Positions 37,275-48,797 of a stretch of DNA of 64,000 nt are shown one piece after another. A program made the position numbers and the translations under genes. The notes beneath the pieces are model-generated. The model was not told the DNA's origin. It saw only the letters and a list, made by a program, of their open reading frames with translations, and searched no databases. The first letter of the stretch is position 1. Each line of letters opens with the position of its first letter. The stretch comes from Protostelium mycophagum (taxonomy: Eukaryota; Evosea; Variosea; Protosteliida; Protosteliaceae), in contig KV921091.1 of NCBI GenBank assembly GCA_002081555.1, positions 35,190-99,189 on the forward strand, written 5' to 3'.

Positions 37275-39174
37275 ATGGGATGCGCTTCTTCTAAAGAGAC
37301 CGTACAGTCAGTAAAGCAGACAGACAGAGCCAATGCATCCTCTTCCCGCAAACAAAATGTCGAGACGCCTTCAACATCGTCTGAATCTAAGAGGCAAATA
37401 GAAGCTCAATCGAATTCAACGGCTGTCAAAGAGGACACACCAATCCAATCTGCCGAAGTAGAGGCGATGAACTCTGCATCTTCTTCTGGCACTTTCCCGC
37501 CATCACGGGAAAGTGAATCAGCAAGCCCAACAGTCAACAAACAGGCATCAATTCGTAAATCTAAAGAGGATAATTCTTCAAACAGGAAGAAAGAACCTGA
37601 AGAGGTTCAGGAAAAGGAACAGGAGAAACAGGAGCACAAAAAAGTGGAAGAACAGAAACAAGATGAAGAGACGACAGAAACAGAAGAACAGAAGCCACCT
37701 CAGCACGAAGAAACAACCTCTAACAAAGACGAACCACAAAAGATAATAGAGAAGAAAACAACACCCACAAAGCCAGCAGGCATCACAAGGGGGAAGATGA
37801 CTGATAAGCCAGAGACATCCTCAGAACAGAGCTCACAATCATCTGAACCAGCAACATCTGATGTTGCTCCCATACATGAGACAAAAAGTAATCCGCAGAC
37901 AGAGGCGAAAGCTGAGGGTGGGAACACAAAAGAGGAAGCACCAGCGCTTGCAGGATTACTTCCTAAAGAGGACGTGAGTCTCTCATAAATTCAAATGAAT
38001 TATTGTTTGTGGCTCCGCCAAGACGAAAAGAAAATGATGTAGAAGTATTCTTCTTTGCAGAAAAGTCAGAAATATATCGAGGAATGCATTTTCTTATGAT
38101 AAATAGGGAGTGGAGGTTGTCCTCAAGCCATTGTCTAAAAAGCCACTCTTGGGCGATCTTCCGGCGTTAAGATCGAATTCGTCCCTGCCTTCGGTGCGCA
38201 ACCCTGGAAGAAATGACTCTGCTAACCGACTCCCTGCAGTCACTCGCGAGAAGCCGGTAGCTTTTGAGGTATTGATATATTGAATTTATATCCCTCATGT
38301 TGTCAGAATTATAATAAAAGCGAAACAGATTGATTTCGGCATTACTGCACCAGTAAGGAAGACGGCGATTCAGGAGCGGCTGGAGAGAGTCGCCGAAGAT
38401 AAAGAAGAGTTGGAACACATCAGGCCGTCAACAGCAGCACTTGTGGAACATAAATTGGATGCTGCAGCAGAGCGAAGGGAGAGACTTAACCACGAGGTGA
38501 GCCTTCTGGTATGTCTTATTGCTTAATAGGACAGAAAGCGAACAAGGCTAAAGTGGCAACACAAGAGAGAAAACGCAAAGCCAAAGAAGCAGAAGCGCAG
38601 AAAGCAGAGCAGCTGAAGAAAATTATGGCTGACAAAAAGAGACTTGCGGAACAAAACAAAGTTCTTCTTGACAGAGAAAAAAAGAAGGCGATGACTTCTG
38701 ATGCAAAAAGGGCCGCTGCAGTTGCGGCAAAAGCCAAAAAATACAAGAATGCAAACCCAGATGCGTACGCACAAAAAGAGAAGGAAGAGGTAGGACCCAG
38801 GTAGATATTACATTACTCAAGAAAACTAGGCAGAATCAAAAGAGAAGGCTGTGATCGGGGAGGACGCACCTCTGACACCAGTATCCTATACTGCAGATGA
38901 TGCTTCAAGTTTAGGTGGGTCTATATCAGCCCGAACGGATGCGTCTATATCAACGCGAGGAGGTGAGGCATCCCGTTCTTTGTGTCGCTCATATTTTAAT
39001 TCTACTGCTTATTGTAAAGCCACAATAAATAGTAACAAATTAGCCATAAACTTACCCTCAAACTAGAGGAGGTGAGCCCCAGAGAGGATCCAGCGCCACT
39101 GAAATCAGCTCGTTCTACAAATGGTTCACAACCAAATTCGGCAAGAGGAGACCCGACGAATGAGATCGAATGAA
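37275..39174 (+). CDS. Acidic, Ser/Lys-rich protein with N-terminal MGC acylation motif
   Basis: Unrecognised family. The start at 37275 gives MGCASSKETVQSVKQ, a strong N-myristoylation site (Gly2, Ser6) with Cys3 for palmitoylation, suggesting membrane tethering. Residues 10-240 are low-complexity (Ser/Thr/Glu/Gln/Lys), probably disordered. From 38110 on, short exons encode RNSSLPSVRNPGRNDS and KTAIQERLERVAEDKEELE. A long charged helix follows (KVATQERKRKAKEAEAQKAE at 38540 to about 38800), likely a single alpha helix or coiled coil. The last exon after 39065 can be read two ways; one ends at 39174 and the other near 39161. Intron 37973-38106 contains a degenerate GTGGCTCCGCCA repeat element. 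Function unknown. Confidence 0.6.
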
Positions 39175-39216
39175 TGAATAATATTGTATTGAACTATTTT
39201 ATGATAATAGTTCACA

Positions 39217-40573
39217 CTAAAAGTTCCTCTCATTTTTGGACTCGAACTTCTTCCATTTCTTCTCAATTTTCTCCTTTGTCTGCAACAATTAAGATTGTTT
39301 TGTTGAAATTAAATTAAAAATGTACTTTCAATTTTGATAATCTGGGATATTTCTTCACTCGCTCATCCATCAACCCAATACACTCCCTCAGGTGTTCCAT
39401 GAACTCTTCAAGGGTTCTGTGCAGATGCAATTTATCTTGGATAATAGTGGAGTCCGGCTCTGATGAAACCTCAGTGCCATTAACCAAATATCGGCAGAAT
39501 TGACTGATGAGCACTCGGTCCTCTGTACAAATCAAAACAGAGGGAGGTGAGTGGCTCACTTGGAGTAAGGGGTGATTTTTTTCTGAAAATCCAGTAGTCT
39601 TCTTGGTTCAACAATTTTCTCTTCAGATTCTTTTCTGGAACTACAAATGTATCAGTCTGTTACAACTCAAAGACATCATCTTGGGGATGTTGCATTAACA
39701 TCGAGATGAAAGACATGCCTTCTCGTCCTACAACAGAAGATAGATCTCCCAATGTCACTTGCCCGCCGTTTTGCATTTCCGTCAATATTGATTTGAATTT
39801 GGAGACACTCAACTCTTTGTTCATGCACTATTGGGTGTCAATGATGTCAGAAAAATCAAAGATTGTGTCTATTACCTTTCTGATAGAATTATTCTCGTTC
39901 GCAACGGCAGCCAACTCTTCCCATTCACGTCGACCTTCTGCATAGATTTCTGGAAAAGAAATTGTAGGGAACAGCTGTGCAGAAGTAAATAATTTTATAC
40001 CCGTTTGAAAAATTGGTTGAAAATCTTGCCACTGAAGTCTGTGGGTGGTTGAACAATTCCTCCCACTGGTTCTTGATGCAATACTATGCTCATCAGTCAT
40101 CTTGACTCATACTCAATATTATACCCTCAGTACCCAAAGAGCACCAGAAGTTGGACTGGCCCTCTCTATTTGTCTATCAATAGCCTTTTTTAGGGCAATT
40201 TTAAACTCAAGGAGGCTTGAGCAAGCTTCAATCTTGTCTTGCAGACATTTTAAACACCCGTCATTATTTTTACAGATCTATATGGTTGAGACAGCATTCT
40301 AGATGGAATGGATCAGCTTACTGCAGGGAGTGTACAAATTGGTAGATTACAAATATCTTCGTACATCTGCCTCATCTTTGCTTGATCTGTGATCATCAGG
40401 GGAGATGAATGAAATTTCAGACCTTTTGTGAGAGGGGATTCTGTCTTCACCAAGTTATTTCTGTCTGTCACCTTGTTTAGATTGTGTTTCTGAAACAGAT
40501 CAGAGGTGCAACCACTGTCCATTCTTACCTTCTTTGCTCCCCATAAGAGTTGTTCCTCCGAGTTGGATGTCAT
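39217..40573 (-). CDS. Unrecognised multi-exon protein, helical
   Basis: Family not recognised. The start at 40573 (MTSNSEEQLLWGAKK) joins across short introns to KHNLNKVTDRNNLVKTESPL, DQAKMRQMYEDICNLPIC, CLKCLQDKIEACSSLLEFK, YCIKNQWEELFNHPQTSVAR, EGRREWEELAAVANENNS, MQNGGQVTLGDLSSVVGREG, EDRVLISQFCRYLVNGTEV, LHLHRTLEEFMEHLRECIGL and finally KEKIEKKWKKFESKNERNF with the stop at 39217. It is about 400 residues, predicted mostly helical with a cysteine pair at CLKC. It is divergent from no neighbour and lies between the convergent acylated-protein gene and NOP56. Exon count and edges are provisional. Confidence 0.5.
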
Positions 40574-40667
40574 CTGCGTCTGTTGAACTGACAATGATGA
40601 ATTTGACAAGACGATTGATTGTAAAAAGGACAGAATTTGATTGATAAAATGACAGTGAAGAAAGAGT

Positions 40668-42585
40668 TTATTTCTTGCTCTTCTTGCTCTTCTTGGGTTT
40701 CTCTTCCTCCTCTTCGTCTGAGTCTTCCTTCTTGGACTTGGTTGCCTTCTTGGACTTCTTTGGCTTTTCCTCCTCTTCCTCTTCGTCTGAGTCTTCCTTC
40801 TTGGACTTCTTTGACTTGTTGGATTTTTTCGGTTTCTCCTCTTCCTCCTCATCTTCTGATTCTTCCTTCTTGGCTTTCTTTGCCTTCTTGCTTGATTTTG
40901 TTAATTCCTCGGCAGCTGCGTGTCTCTTCTTGGCGCTCTTCTCCTTTTCGTAGAATCCGTCAGACTGCGGTGAATCAGATTGTGTACCACTTGCACATTT
41001 TCTACTTACTGTAAGTTCATCGACAACCTCCTTCATGACATCGAGGTTCTTGGGGGGAGTGACTCCGTTATCAAAGAAGGCAAGTCGTTCTTCTACTTGG
41101 CTCTTCAATCTCTCTCCAAACTTGGAGGTGGACTTGTCTATGCGTTTCAGAAAAGATGTGAAGGTGATTGCATACCAGAGAAGGCATCTATTCTGGAAGC
41201 AAAAGAGCACTTGTTGGCGAGGTATCTAGATATTCTTCCCTTGTTCTTGGCGGCAGCTTTTCCAATAAAAGAAGATTGGAAGATCAATCCGTACTTGGGT
41301 GTGTTTGAGCGAGCCTTCAGTGCTCTATAAGTTGTGAATAAAAAGAATATCTAATCAAGGTCCTCTTACCTGAAGAGGGCCTTCTCGGCACCCAAGATTT
41401 GTACAGTGGAAGCGGGCATCTTGGCGAGGTTGGTGAGAGAACCAGCGCCAGAGATAAGGCGAGCACCGACTTGTTCACCAACGAGAGCGGTGAGGTTAGG
41501 AGCAACATTGTGCATTTTCTCCACAAGGTAAGCGTGGAGTCTGTTGCGGTAATTGGCGAGATCGACAACTCTGTCAGCAAATTTCATGATGTTCAAGAGG
41601 TCCAATTCAGACACGCTCTGTCCCATAGAGGCTCTGGCGGCGTCAAGAACCTATAAAATAATTAAAATGTGAGGAGGGGTCGAAGAGCCTACCTGCTGTG
41701 AGCGGTCGTCATCCTCTGTGATCTCGGTGAGTTTAGGGAGGTCCTCCTCACTCAAATTCTCCTTGCTTTGGATCACTCTGGCCAATCTGGCGAACTCAAC
41801 ATTGTCTTTAGCGACCTTGGTGAGCTCGGGGAAATGCCAAGAGTACCATTCCTTGCATCTCATGGCAAAGGTGTTGAGGTCCTTGTCGGTCTGATCGAGA
41901 AGATTGATGGATTGGATGATCATGTTATCAACACGGTTAACGTTGAACTTGACCTTGGATCTCGAATAACTGTGACTGAGTCCAAGTTGTGCCTTCTCGA
42001 GATCACCGGGCTTCAGAGCCTTGATGAAAGAGGTAAGGTGCCCTCTGATTCCACGGAGAAACTCTTGGACTTGGGTGGATGTCTTGCCATCAAGTCAGCT
42101 TTCGATGACATCACAAAATGATAAATGACTTACAAAGGAACGGTAGCCCAACTCGGAAATGGCAGAGCCAAGGTCCTGAGAAGAGACAGCAACAGATACC
42201 TTGTTGCTAGCCTTAGGCAAGTTTGATGTCAAGAAGGCTTGGAGGAACTCATTGACGACACCTATCATCAATCAGTTTACCAAGTTTAATTTAATCGATC
42301 ATACCCTCAGAGATACTGTTGATGCTGTCTAGGGCAACTTCTGCGGAAGGAAATGGGGTAAATACCTTCAATTTGAAAAGTTTCTTGAATTTAGAGGCAT
42401 CTGCCAGAGAGTCCTGGTATTCCTGGGTCTGCTCTCCGATCTCATCTCCAAATAAACGTTGGAAGAGGCAGAAACCAGTGGCTGTCTCAAAAAGAAGAAA
42501 GAAGTTATCGTCACCCTGCGTTCATTTAGGATGAATCACCAAGTATAGAAGCGGATAGGTCCACTTCAAAACAATAACACACCAT
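40668..42585 (-). CDS. NOP56: Nucleolar protein 56 (box C/D snoRNP core)
   Basis: Core protein of box C/D snoRNPs guiding rRNA 2'-O-methylation. After a one-codon first exon (ATG at 42585), [20 protein letters not shown] opens the NOP56 N-terminal domain. [17 protein letters not shown] follows, then the coiled-coil region with [20 protein letters not shown]-type sequence and [20 protein letters not shown]. The Nop domain has [20 protein letters not shown] and [35 protein letters not shown] and [10 protein letters not shown] then lead to the tail. NOP56 rather than NOP58 is favoured by [19 protein letters not shown] and the [13 protein letters not shown] segment. The C-terminus is a repetitive [19 protein letters not shown] tract, as in fungal NOP56/58. 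Confidence 0.93.
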
Positions 42586-42774
42586 GTTGCTTTCTTCTCT
42601 CGTCAAAATTTGTGATGTTGATCCCCAAGAACGAGAAAGAGGAAAGAAAATGTTTCATTGTAGACGGCCCTTCCCAAAAAAAGAGAAATTTTCCAAAATT
42701 CACATCGCAGGACCAGAGTACACAAGACAGACGATGTGACAAGGAAAGATAACCATATTAATTTTTATCGGGGT

Positions 42775-43922
42775 TGTTGTTGTTGTTGATGTTTTTGAAG
42801 CACCAGGAGAGCCTTCCTCTTCTCCAAAGCTGACGGTGTCAATTCTTCGCACAAATTTGTGAGCTCACCATCTTTCAGCACTGCTGGGTCGCCACTGGCC
42901 TGAGCAGCTAAAATATCTGGTGGTGCTTCAATACCTGGTGTCTCAGTCTTTTTCTTCTCCTTTTTCTTTGGATCTATTTGTGTAAATGTATATTCGACAT
43001 TCGTTGTCTTTGTTGCTGATCTTGCTTATGAGCAGCCGCTCTTGCGTTTCTTTTCTGGGTCAAACTGAAACAAAATATCGAAAAAAAATAAGAGATAATG
43101 GTACCATCTTTCTTTTGTGCAGGAGCGTTTGCAAAATGTGCAGTCTGTGAATCAGTGAAAGGCGCGGGGACAGCTGATAAAGCACTCTCTAAAAAGGGTT
43201 AGAATCTGTATTTGATAATGTGAAGTCACCTCTTGTTGGAACTTTCGGATGTTTCCTAAGCATCTAATTCAGAATTGTACAATGTAAGACAATAACTTAC
43301 TTGTTCTTTGCTTCTTCTGTCTCCTCTTCATTTGGCATATCGTTTGCGTCCTCACCCTCTGAAAGTTCCTCGCGGCGTCTATCGGTCATTCAAATTAAAT
43401 ACTAGAAGTGAATGATCACCTTCTACCGGGAGACATTATATCCTCCAAACGTTTGAGTTCACTTCTATGCTTATCCTCTGAAACCTTTAAGATCGAACGA
43501 AGTTCGACGAGGATCTCATCCTTCTTCCAAGTCAGTTCGCCTTGAGCTCGGAACGCCGTTAAGACTGCGGCGTATGCCTCATTCTCCAGCCGTCTCTTTT
43601 CATGAGTTGAGAGGTTACGAGGAATAGACGCAGAAGTGACCGGTTCTTTTGGTGTTGATTGTGCATTTGTCTTCTTCTTTCCTTTACTTCCACCCGCTCT
43701 CTTGTTAGAAGTTGGAGTAGTGCTTCCTGAAGTCATAGAGAATGGTCTCTTTCCTCCTGTATATCTGTGCCCAGCATCGTTGGCATTTTCCTCCTCATCC
43801 TGTTCGACTTGCATGGAATGAAGTTCAGAGGTTTCTTCCAATTTCAAAGAATTATATGTGTTAGGTCCTCCAAACGTGCCTGACCCTTCGGCTGCATCGG
43901 CCAGCAGATCGCCGATCTCCAT
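42775..43922 (-). CDS. ENT (EMSY N-terminal)-domain protein
   Basis: The first exon (43416-43922) contains an acidic N-terminus, a basic Ser/Thr-rich stretch (GGSKGKKKTNAQSTPKEP), then an ENT domain: STHEKRRLENEAYAAVLTAF, RAQGELTWKKDEILVELRSI, LKVSEDKHRSELKRLE. ENT is a short five-helix domain found in EMSY and in plant Agenet/EML chromatin proteins, where it dimerises and binds HP1-type or histone-reader partners. Later exons are low complexity (RRREELSEGEDANDMPNEEE; APFTDSQTAHFANAPAQKKD) ending with LLVLQKHQQQQQPR at 42775. A nuclear chromatin role is inferred. No Agenet/Tudor region is visible. It is divergent from RPAP3 across only 92 bp. Confidence 0.72.
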
Positions 43923-44014
43923 GTTCTCTTTTTATGTTTTTTTTGCCTCTGTCGAACTTGTTCCACACAGTCACTTACGTTTCCGCTCCTTTTTTGGTCA
44001 GATCACAACGCATC
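43923..44014. promoter_or_regulatory. Divergent promoter, ENT-domain protein / RPAP3
   Basis: Only 92 bp separate the two divergent start codons, so both promoters must overlap here. No specific motif was recognised. Confidence 0.4.
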
Positions 44015-45627
44015 ATGCAGGTAGAGTGGGATCATCACTTCGAGTCACGAATTAATCAAAATAGAAACAAGTTAGAGATAATGCACAAGCTCTCCAAGAT
44101 TACCTGAAAGATCTTCACTTATGGCAGCAAGGATTGGGTGCGAAAAAGAAAAATGAAGAGAAGGTAAGAGTTCATCAAACATCTCATCCTGACACCGAAA
44201 GAAAAGAGACCTTCCAATACGTGCTGGTGGTGTATTCTCTTTCGATGTAAAATCCCAGCTCGCGACCAAGACAGAAACAAAGAGACAGGCTACAGAACTG
44301 CCACCTCTGCCTGATCTTGAGGATGTGTCATTTCAAGGCTCCTCAGAGAAGCTTCAATCAGCAAGAGAGGAGTCTTTAGCAGAAAAAGACAGAGGAAACG
44401 AACATTTAAAGAACAATCAATTAGATCGCGCACTTGAATGCTACACAAGGAGTATAGAATTAGATCCTCTCAATTCGCTGTCTTTCGCAAACAGAGCCCT
44501 CGTACATATTAAACAGAACAAGTAAGTGCTGTGTGAAATAAGATACATGTTGATTCCACAAGATGGCTGGAGGCAGAGGAGGACTGTAACGACGCTATCA
44601 TCATAGATAATAAATACTGCAAGGCGTATGCCAGAAGGGCAACAGCACGCCTAAACATGAAGAGATACGCAGAGGCTATTGACGGTAATTGGTCTTCTTC
44701 TAGTCTGTTCTAATTGTCTATAGATTTATGAGAATAGAGAATACTCCCAAAAATACCCCCCTTATTCAAGAAATAAAACCCAAAGAGGAGAGTAAGACAA
44801 TAGAAGAGGAGAGTAAGAAAAAGGAGGAAGAGAGAAGGGAAGAGGAGAGTAAGAAAAAAGAGGAAGAGAGAAGGGAAGAGGAGAGTAAGAGAATAGAAGA
44901 GAAGAATAAGAGAATAGAAGAGGAGAGTAAGAGAATAGAAGAGGAGAGTAAGAGAATAGAAGAGGAGAGTAAGAGAATAGAAGAGAAGAATAAGAGAATA
45001 GAAGAGGAGAGTAAGAAAAAGGAGGAAGAGAAAAGGAAGGCAAAGGTTGTGCCTCAGGCCACAAACATACAGATACCATCGTCACCACCAAAGACATCTT
45101 ACGAGTTTGAATCTGTCTGGAATAGCTTAAAGCACGATACCGGTCTGTTGTACAAATATATTAAGGTGAGAAATACATAAGATGTATGGAAGCTCTATAT
45201 AATATTTCTATATGTGATATCTATAATGTGATATTGTTAACTTCTACAGATCATTGACCCCAAAAATTTGTCAGGAATCTTTAAAGGTTCCATGAACAGC
45301 GATATTTTTGGAAGCATTTTGGAGGTTCTAGACAAAGAATATTTCTCAAAGTAGGTTTACAGAAGATGATATGATCATGACAATGCACAGCAGAGAGGTA
45401 CTAGAGATAAGGGATGTATTATTTGGGCTGAGCGCGATCCCAAGATTTGATATGAACGTCATGTTCCTTTCATCTTCACACAAGTCTGGTAAGATCGTAT
45501 ATTTCCATAAGAGTTGATTCTGACGTGATAACTAGCTGTGACACGCCTCATTGCATTTATTTGGACAAAGGAAGTGATCTCTGAAGAAGAATATGCCACA
45601 CTGAAAAAGCAATACAAGATCAAATGA
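44015..45627 (+). CDS. RPAP3: RPAP3-like TPR co-chaperone
   Basis: HSP90 co-chaperone of the R2TP complex that assembles RNA polymerase II, snoRNPs and PIKKs. The first exon (ATG CAG) splices at 44018-44062 to KQVRDNAQALQDYLKDLHLW, the conserved N-terminus. A three-helix TPR unit follows: KDRGNEHLKNNQLDRALECY, TRSIELDPLNSLSFANRALV and CKAYARRATARLNMKRYAEA. Human RPAP3 has two TPR domains; only one is seen. Then comes a low-complexity repeat tract (44776-45029). The RPAP3_C domain, which binds RUVBL1/2, begins YEFESVWNSLKHDTGLLYKY and ends RFDMNVMFLSSSHKSAVTRL..EEYATLKKQYKIK at 45627. A 3' splice at 44735 is needed to keep frame into the repeats. Confidence 0.85.
44776..45029 (+). repeat. Coding minisatellite, Glu/Lys/Arg/Ser repeats in RPAP3
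   Basis: Tandem 21- and 24-nt units based on GAGAGTAAGAGAATAGAAGA encode (E)ESKRIEE or ESKKKEEER-type heptads and octads. Both nearly perfect and diverged copies are present, so expansion looks recent in the centre (44880-45010). The encoded segment is a charged helix joining the TPR and RPAP3_C domains. Confidence 0.85.
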
Positions 45628-45671
45628 AGTTTATTGTCCACAATTTACACAATCACTGGCACGCACTCCTC

Positions 45672-46252
45672 TCTAGCATTTTCCTGTAGCTTCTATGTAC
45701 TTCTTGTTGTTTACTTCTCTGTACTCTGATGATCTTTAGCATTTTTTGTTTCGATTGAAGTTACCCTTTTGTTGATCCCAAAGAGAAGCGGCGTATCCAT
45801 TAAGAGGAGATTCGTTGTTGGGTTCACCAAGCAAGCTCTGAATGGATAAAAGGATGGTTCTGACATTATATACGGCGGACCATTTGTCCTTCAGAATGTC
45901 TAAGCAGATGTTCCCGTGAGTGTCCACATTGGGATGGAAGCAAGGGGTATCAAACTTCACGGTTGGTGCTGTGTAGGGGTAGGTGGAGGGGAATTTTATG
46001 GAAAGAGTGTATTGTTGTGCTTCATATGGTGTCCCATCTGCTCCTGTGATGTTTCCCACCCAGAGGAAGAGATTATCTCCTTGTGGAAAGGCAGATATCC
46101 CTGCATCTGCGGACATCTGTGTTGTTCAGAGACGCTAGAGAGGGAGTTGGTACCATTAAGGACATCAGTTCCGATTGAAGCCGTTTAGAGACCGATCCTC
46201 CGGCCTTTTGAGAAGTGGCCGCGCTTTGGGTCCTTGTTGTTGTTGTTGCCAT
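45672..46252 (-). CDS. UBE2C: Ubiquitin-conjugating enzyme E2 C (UBE2C/UBCH10-like)
   Basis: E2 enzyme of the anaphase-promoting complex. The N-terminal extension ([20 protein letters not shown]) precedes the UBC fold: [73 protein letters not shown] with the active-site Cys, and [21 protein letters not shown] 5-residue-longer DxLLxIxSLL and the N-terminal basic extension are typical of UBE2C. The last exon, joined by an intron at about 45720-45756, ends [10 protein letters not shown] at 45672. Without that splice the frame would stop early, after [12 protein letters not shown]. Confidence 0.9.
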
Positions 46253-46752
46253 GATGTTATGTTTAGAATGAGCACAAATCGAATTTGAAATTTTGGCGGC
46301 AAAATTCTACGTAAGTGCTTTCTTTGCACAACATCAGGAAACAAAAGATTAATTTTTGTGGTCAAGTGAGCATGGGGGATCATAAGAACCAGTGCAGTGG
46401 TGCTATTATGGATCTAATGATCATCTGGTATAAACTTAGGATTTCAAAATCCATTTATTTCAGTAGAACTCGCCCACTCAGTTTGCATTAACCGATGAAA
46501 AAGTTGTATTGTACAGAAAAAATGATTGGAAAAGCGAACAGTTACGGAAAAACTTATTCGCTGCAACAGGACAGTTTTGATTGCACAAAAATATCTTGGC
46601 CAAACAGTGAACTACTTTTTACTTAATTTTCGTCTATAATGCTCCTCTACGTAGTAACGCGAACGGTGAGAAAACTGTATGCAATTTTGCAGAAGACTTC
46701 GTGAGTGATGTAGGTGAAAAACCAAGAGGAGATCAAAAATAATATTTATACA
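46253..46752. other. Intergenic spacer, no gene recognised
   Basis: About 500 bp between the UBE2C start and the roadblock gene stop. It is AT-rich and has no conserved ORF or obvious repeat on either strand. It presumably contains the UBE2C promoter. Confidence 0.4.
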
Positions 46753-47171
46753 TCACTCTGCACTGGGATCTTGCACAACAATAAGCATGTATTCTTTGTC
46801 TGAAATCGTGAGAAATCAACGCTGGATTATCTTCGCCTCACCTGGTGCGACCATGATCTCATGCTTCTTAGAGCGAATTCGCAAGAAAGTCAGATCATTC
46901 TACTCAAGGAATTAACAAATGTCAAGAAGTAGCATCACCCACCGAAGTGTCCAATTCTCGAACAACTGATCTAGCTTTTCCCGCAAGTTGTGTGAGGAGT
47001 GAACTATACTTCGCCGTGAGCTCATTATCCAAAGTAGATTTGATAGTAACACCAGCGCTGTTGACAATTACGATCCCGAGCACACCCTTGTGTCCTTGTA
47101 TCCTTTTTATAGTCTCCTCGATCTCTGACTGGATCGATTAAAAAGACAATTATAGCTATCCTTCCTACCAT
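46753..47171 (-). CDS. DYNLRB1: Roadblock/LC7 dynein light chain
   Basis: Small dynein intermediate-chain-binding subunit. The single-codon first exon (ATG at 47171) joins across a short intron to SEIEETIKRIQGHKGVLGIV. It continues IVNSAGVTIKSTLDNELTAK and YSSLLTQLAGKARSVVRELD, then [34 protein letters not shown] and a stop at 46753. This covers the full roadblock fold (about 97 residues) with the highly conserved [20 protein letters not shown] block. Divergent from STRAP across 141 bp. Confidence 0.92.
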
Positions 47172-47312
47172 GTCTGTTGTAGCTCTGCAATATGAACAGA
47201 TCTCCTCTCGAGCCGAAAATAGAAGAAGTTGGGTTTACAACAGTTGTAGATAGAAAATTCCTTTTTATGACGTCATTCTCAGTTTGCCGATCCACAGCCA
47301 GATCACATCACG

Positions 47313-48551
47313 ATGAACAATAACGCTTTGAGGAAGATACCCCTGATATGTGGAGGACATTCCAGACCAGTTCCCGAAATAGCATACAGCCCAATTACCC
47401 CTGATGGTTTTTTCATAGTCAGTGCTTGCTTAGGTAACATCATTAGTTTTAGTTTTTGGAAACAAAAAGGAAACGAAAGTAAACATATTTTAGATGGAAA
47501 GGCAATGCTGCGAAATGGCACAACTGGTGACTGGTTGGGAACGTTTCAAGGACATAAGGGAGCTGTTTGGTCTGCTCACATCAATTCGAAAGCAGAGCGC
47601 GTTGTCACAGGTTCTGCAGATTACACTGCGTGAGTGACTTACTTCTATCCTTCATCTAATTCTTTTAAAGTAAAATTTGGGACGCTCTCACAGGCGAAGA
47701 ATTGTTGTCTTTCACTCAAAACAGAATCATCAAATCAGTACAATTTTCCAAGGTAGACATTCCTTACAGCTGTTCTTTTAATAAAGGCAGGATGACAACA
47801 AGATCCTCACCGGAGGACAAGATAAAATTCTAAGAATATACGATCTGAGCAACACTCAATCAGAGCCCATCACTCTCGAAGGACACACGAACACGATCAA
47901 GACAGCTCTATGGACGAACGATAACACAGTTGTGAGTGGGGGTCAAGACAATACTCTCAGGTAAATAAAACATGTATCTCTTCTCTGAACGAAACAGGAT
48001 TTGGGACACGCGAAGTCGCGCAGAAGTGAAAAACATTAGTTACAAAGCCCCCATCAGCGGTATCGAGGCCTCCCTCGATGGGAAACATCTCACACTTACC
48101 ACTGGCAAAGAAGTACATTTCTTGAACGTGGAAACCTTTGAGCCTATCAAGAGCTTCACACTTCCCATTGAACTGAACACAGCCTCACTTTCGCAAGACG
48201 CAAACACTTTTGTAGCTGGTGGAACCACAGATTTTTGGGTCAGAGTGTATGACTTCAACACAGCACAAGAACTCGGTATATTTTTTCACGACAATAATAG
48301 GACAATTTTAACTTTTTTTAGAGTGCCACAAGGGTCATCATGGCCCAGTCCATTGTGCCAGATTTGCTCCAGATGGAGCCACTTTTTCTTCCGGGTGAAT
48401 TTTTGGACATTTTTTTGTGTATTGTGAGGAGATTTGCTGAGAAAATGACAGAAGCGAAGACGGGACGATCCGCCTATGGCAAAATGGTGATGTCAAGTGC
48501 TATGGGCTTTGGCAAGAGTGGAAAGAAAAGGAAGGACAGACAAACAACTAA
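47313..48551 (+). CDS. STRAP: STRAP/unrip WD40-repeat protein
   Basis: WD40 beta-propeller homologous to the serine/threonine-kinase-receptor-associated protein, which also works with the SMN complex. The start at 47313 leads into [20 protein letters not shown]. Blades follow: [72 protein letters not shown], and [19 protein letters not shown]. The last exon must be spliced from about 48397 to 48451 to give [20 protein letters not shown] and [12 protein letters not shown] with the stop at 48551. The 72-residue ORF in another frame here is a shadow. Confidence 0.9.
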
Positions 48552-48797
48552 GAGATAAAAAACCCTTCTTTAGGTGTGGTTCGTGTTTGCGCACACACAG
48601 TGTGTCAATGGTCGGCAGTTTAATTTGATGCCGATTAATCCAAAAAAAGTGTCATTTTCGGAAGTGTGTTTCTTTGTTTTGGGATATATTCGAAAATGGC
48701 GGGAAAGCGATGAGAACCAGCCGGAAGAATCTTCAAGTTGAATCCGACAAGAAAAACGAGCGAACGAGATTCCAGGTGTGTCTGCAACGCAAGAAGG

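Noticed and set aside
44680-44740. Possible stop codon interrupting RPAP3 before the Glu-rich repeats
   Set aside because: Using the downstream acceptor at 44735 preserves the frame into ENTPKNTPLIQEIKP.
44776-45029. CRISPR-like regular repeats
   Set aside because: The units are coding, contiguous without spacers and in a eukaryotic gene; this is a minisatellite.
45736-45780. UBE2C ending prematurely as [10 protein letters not shown]
   Set aside because: A GT..AG intron leads instead to [17 protein letters not shown], which fits the family C-terminus better.
48340-48558. ORF ending [15 protein letters not shown] as the STRAP C-terminus
   Set aside because: Splicing at about 48397-48451 gives the conserved [12 protein letters not shown] blade in another frame.
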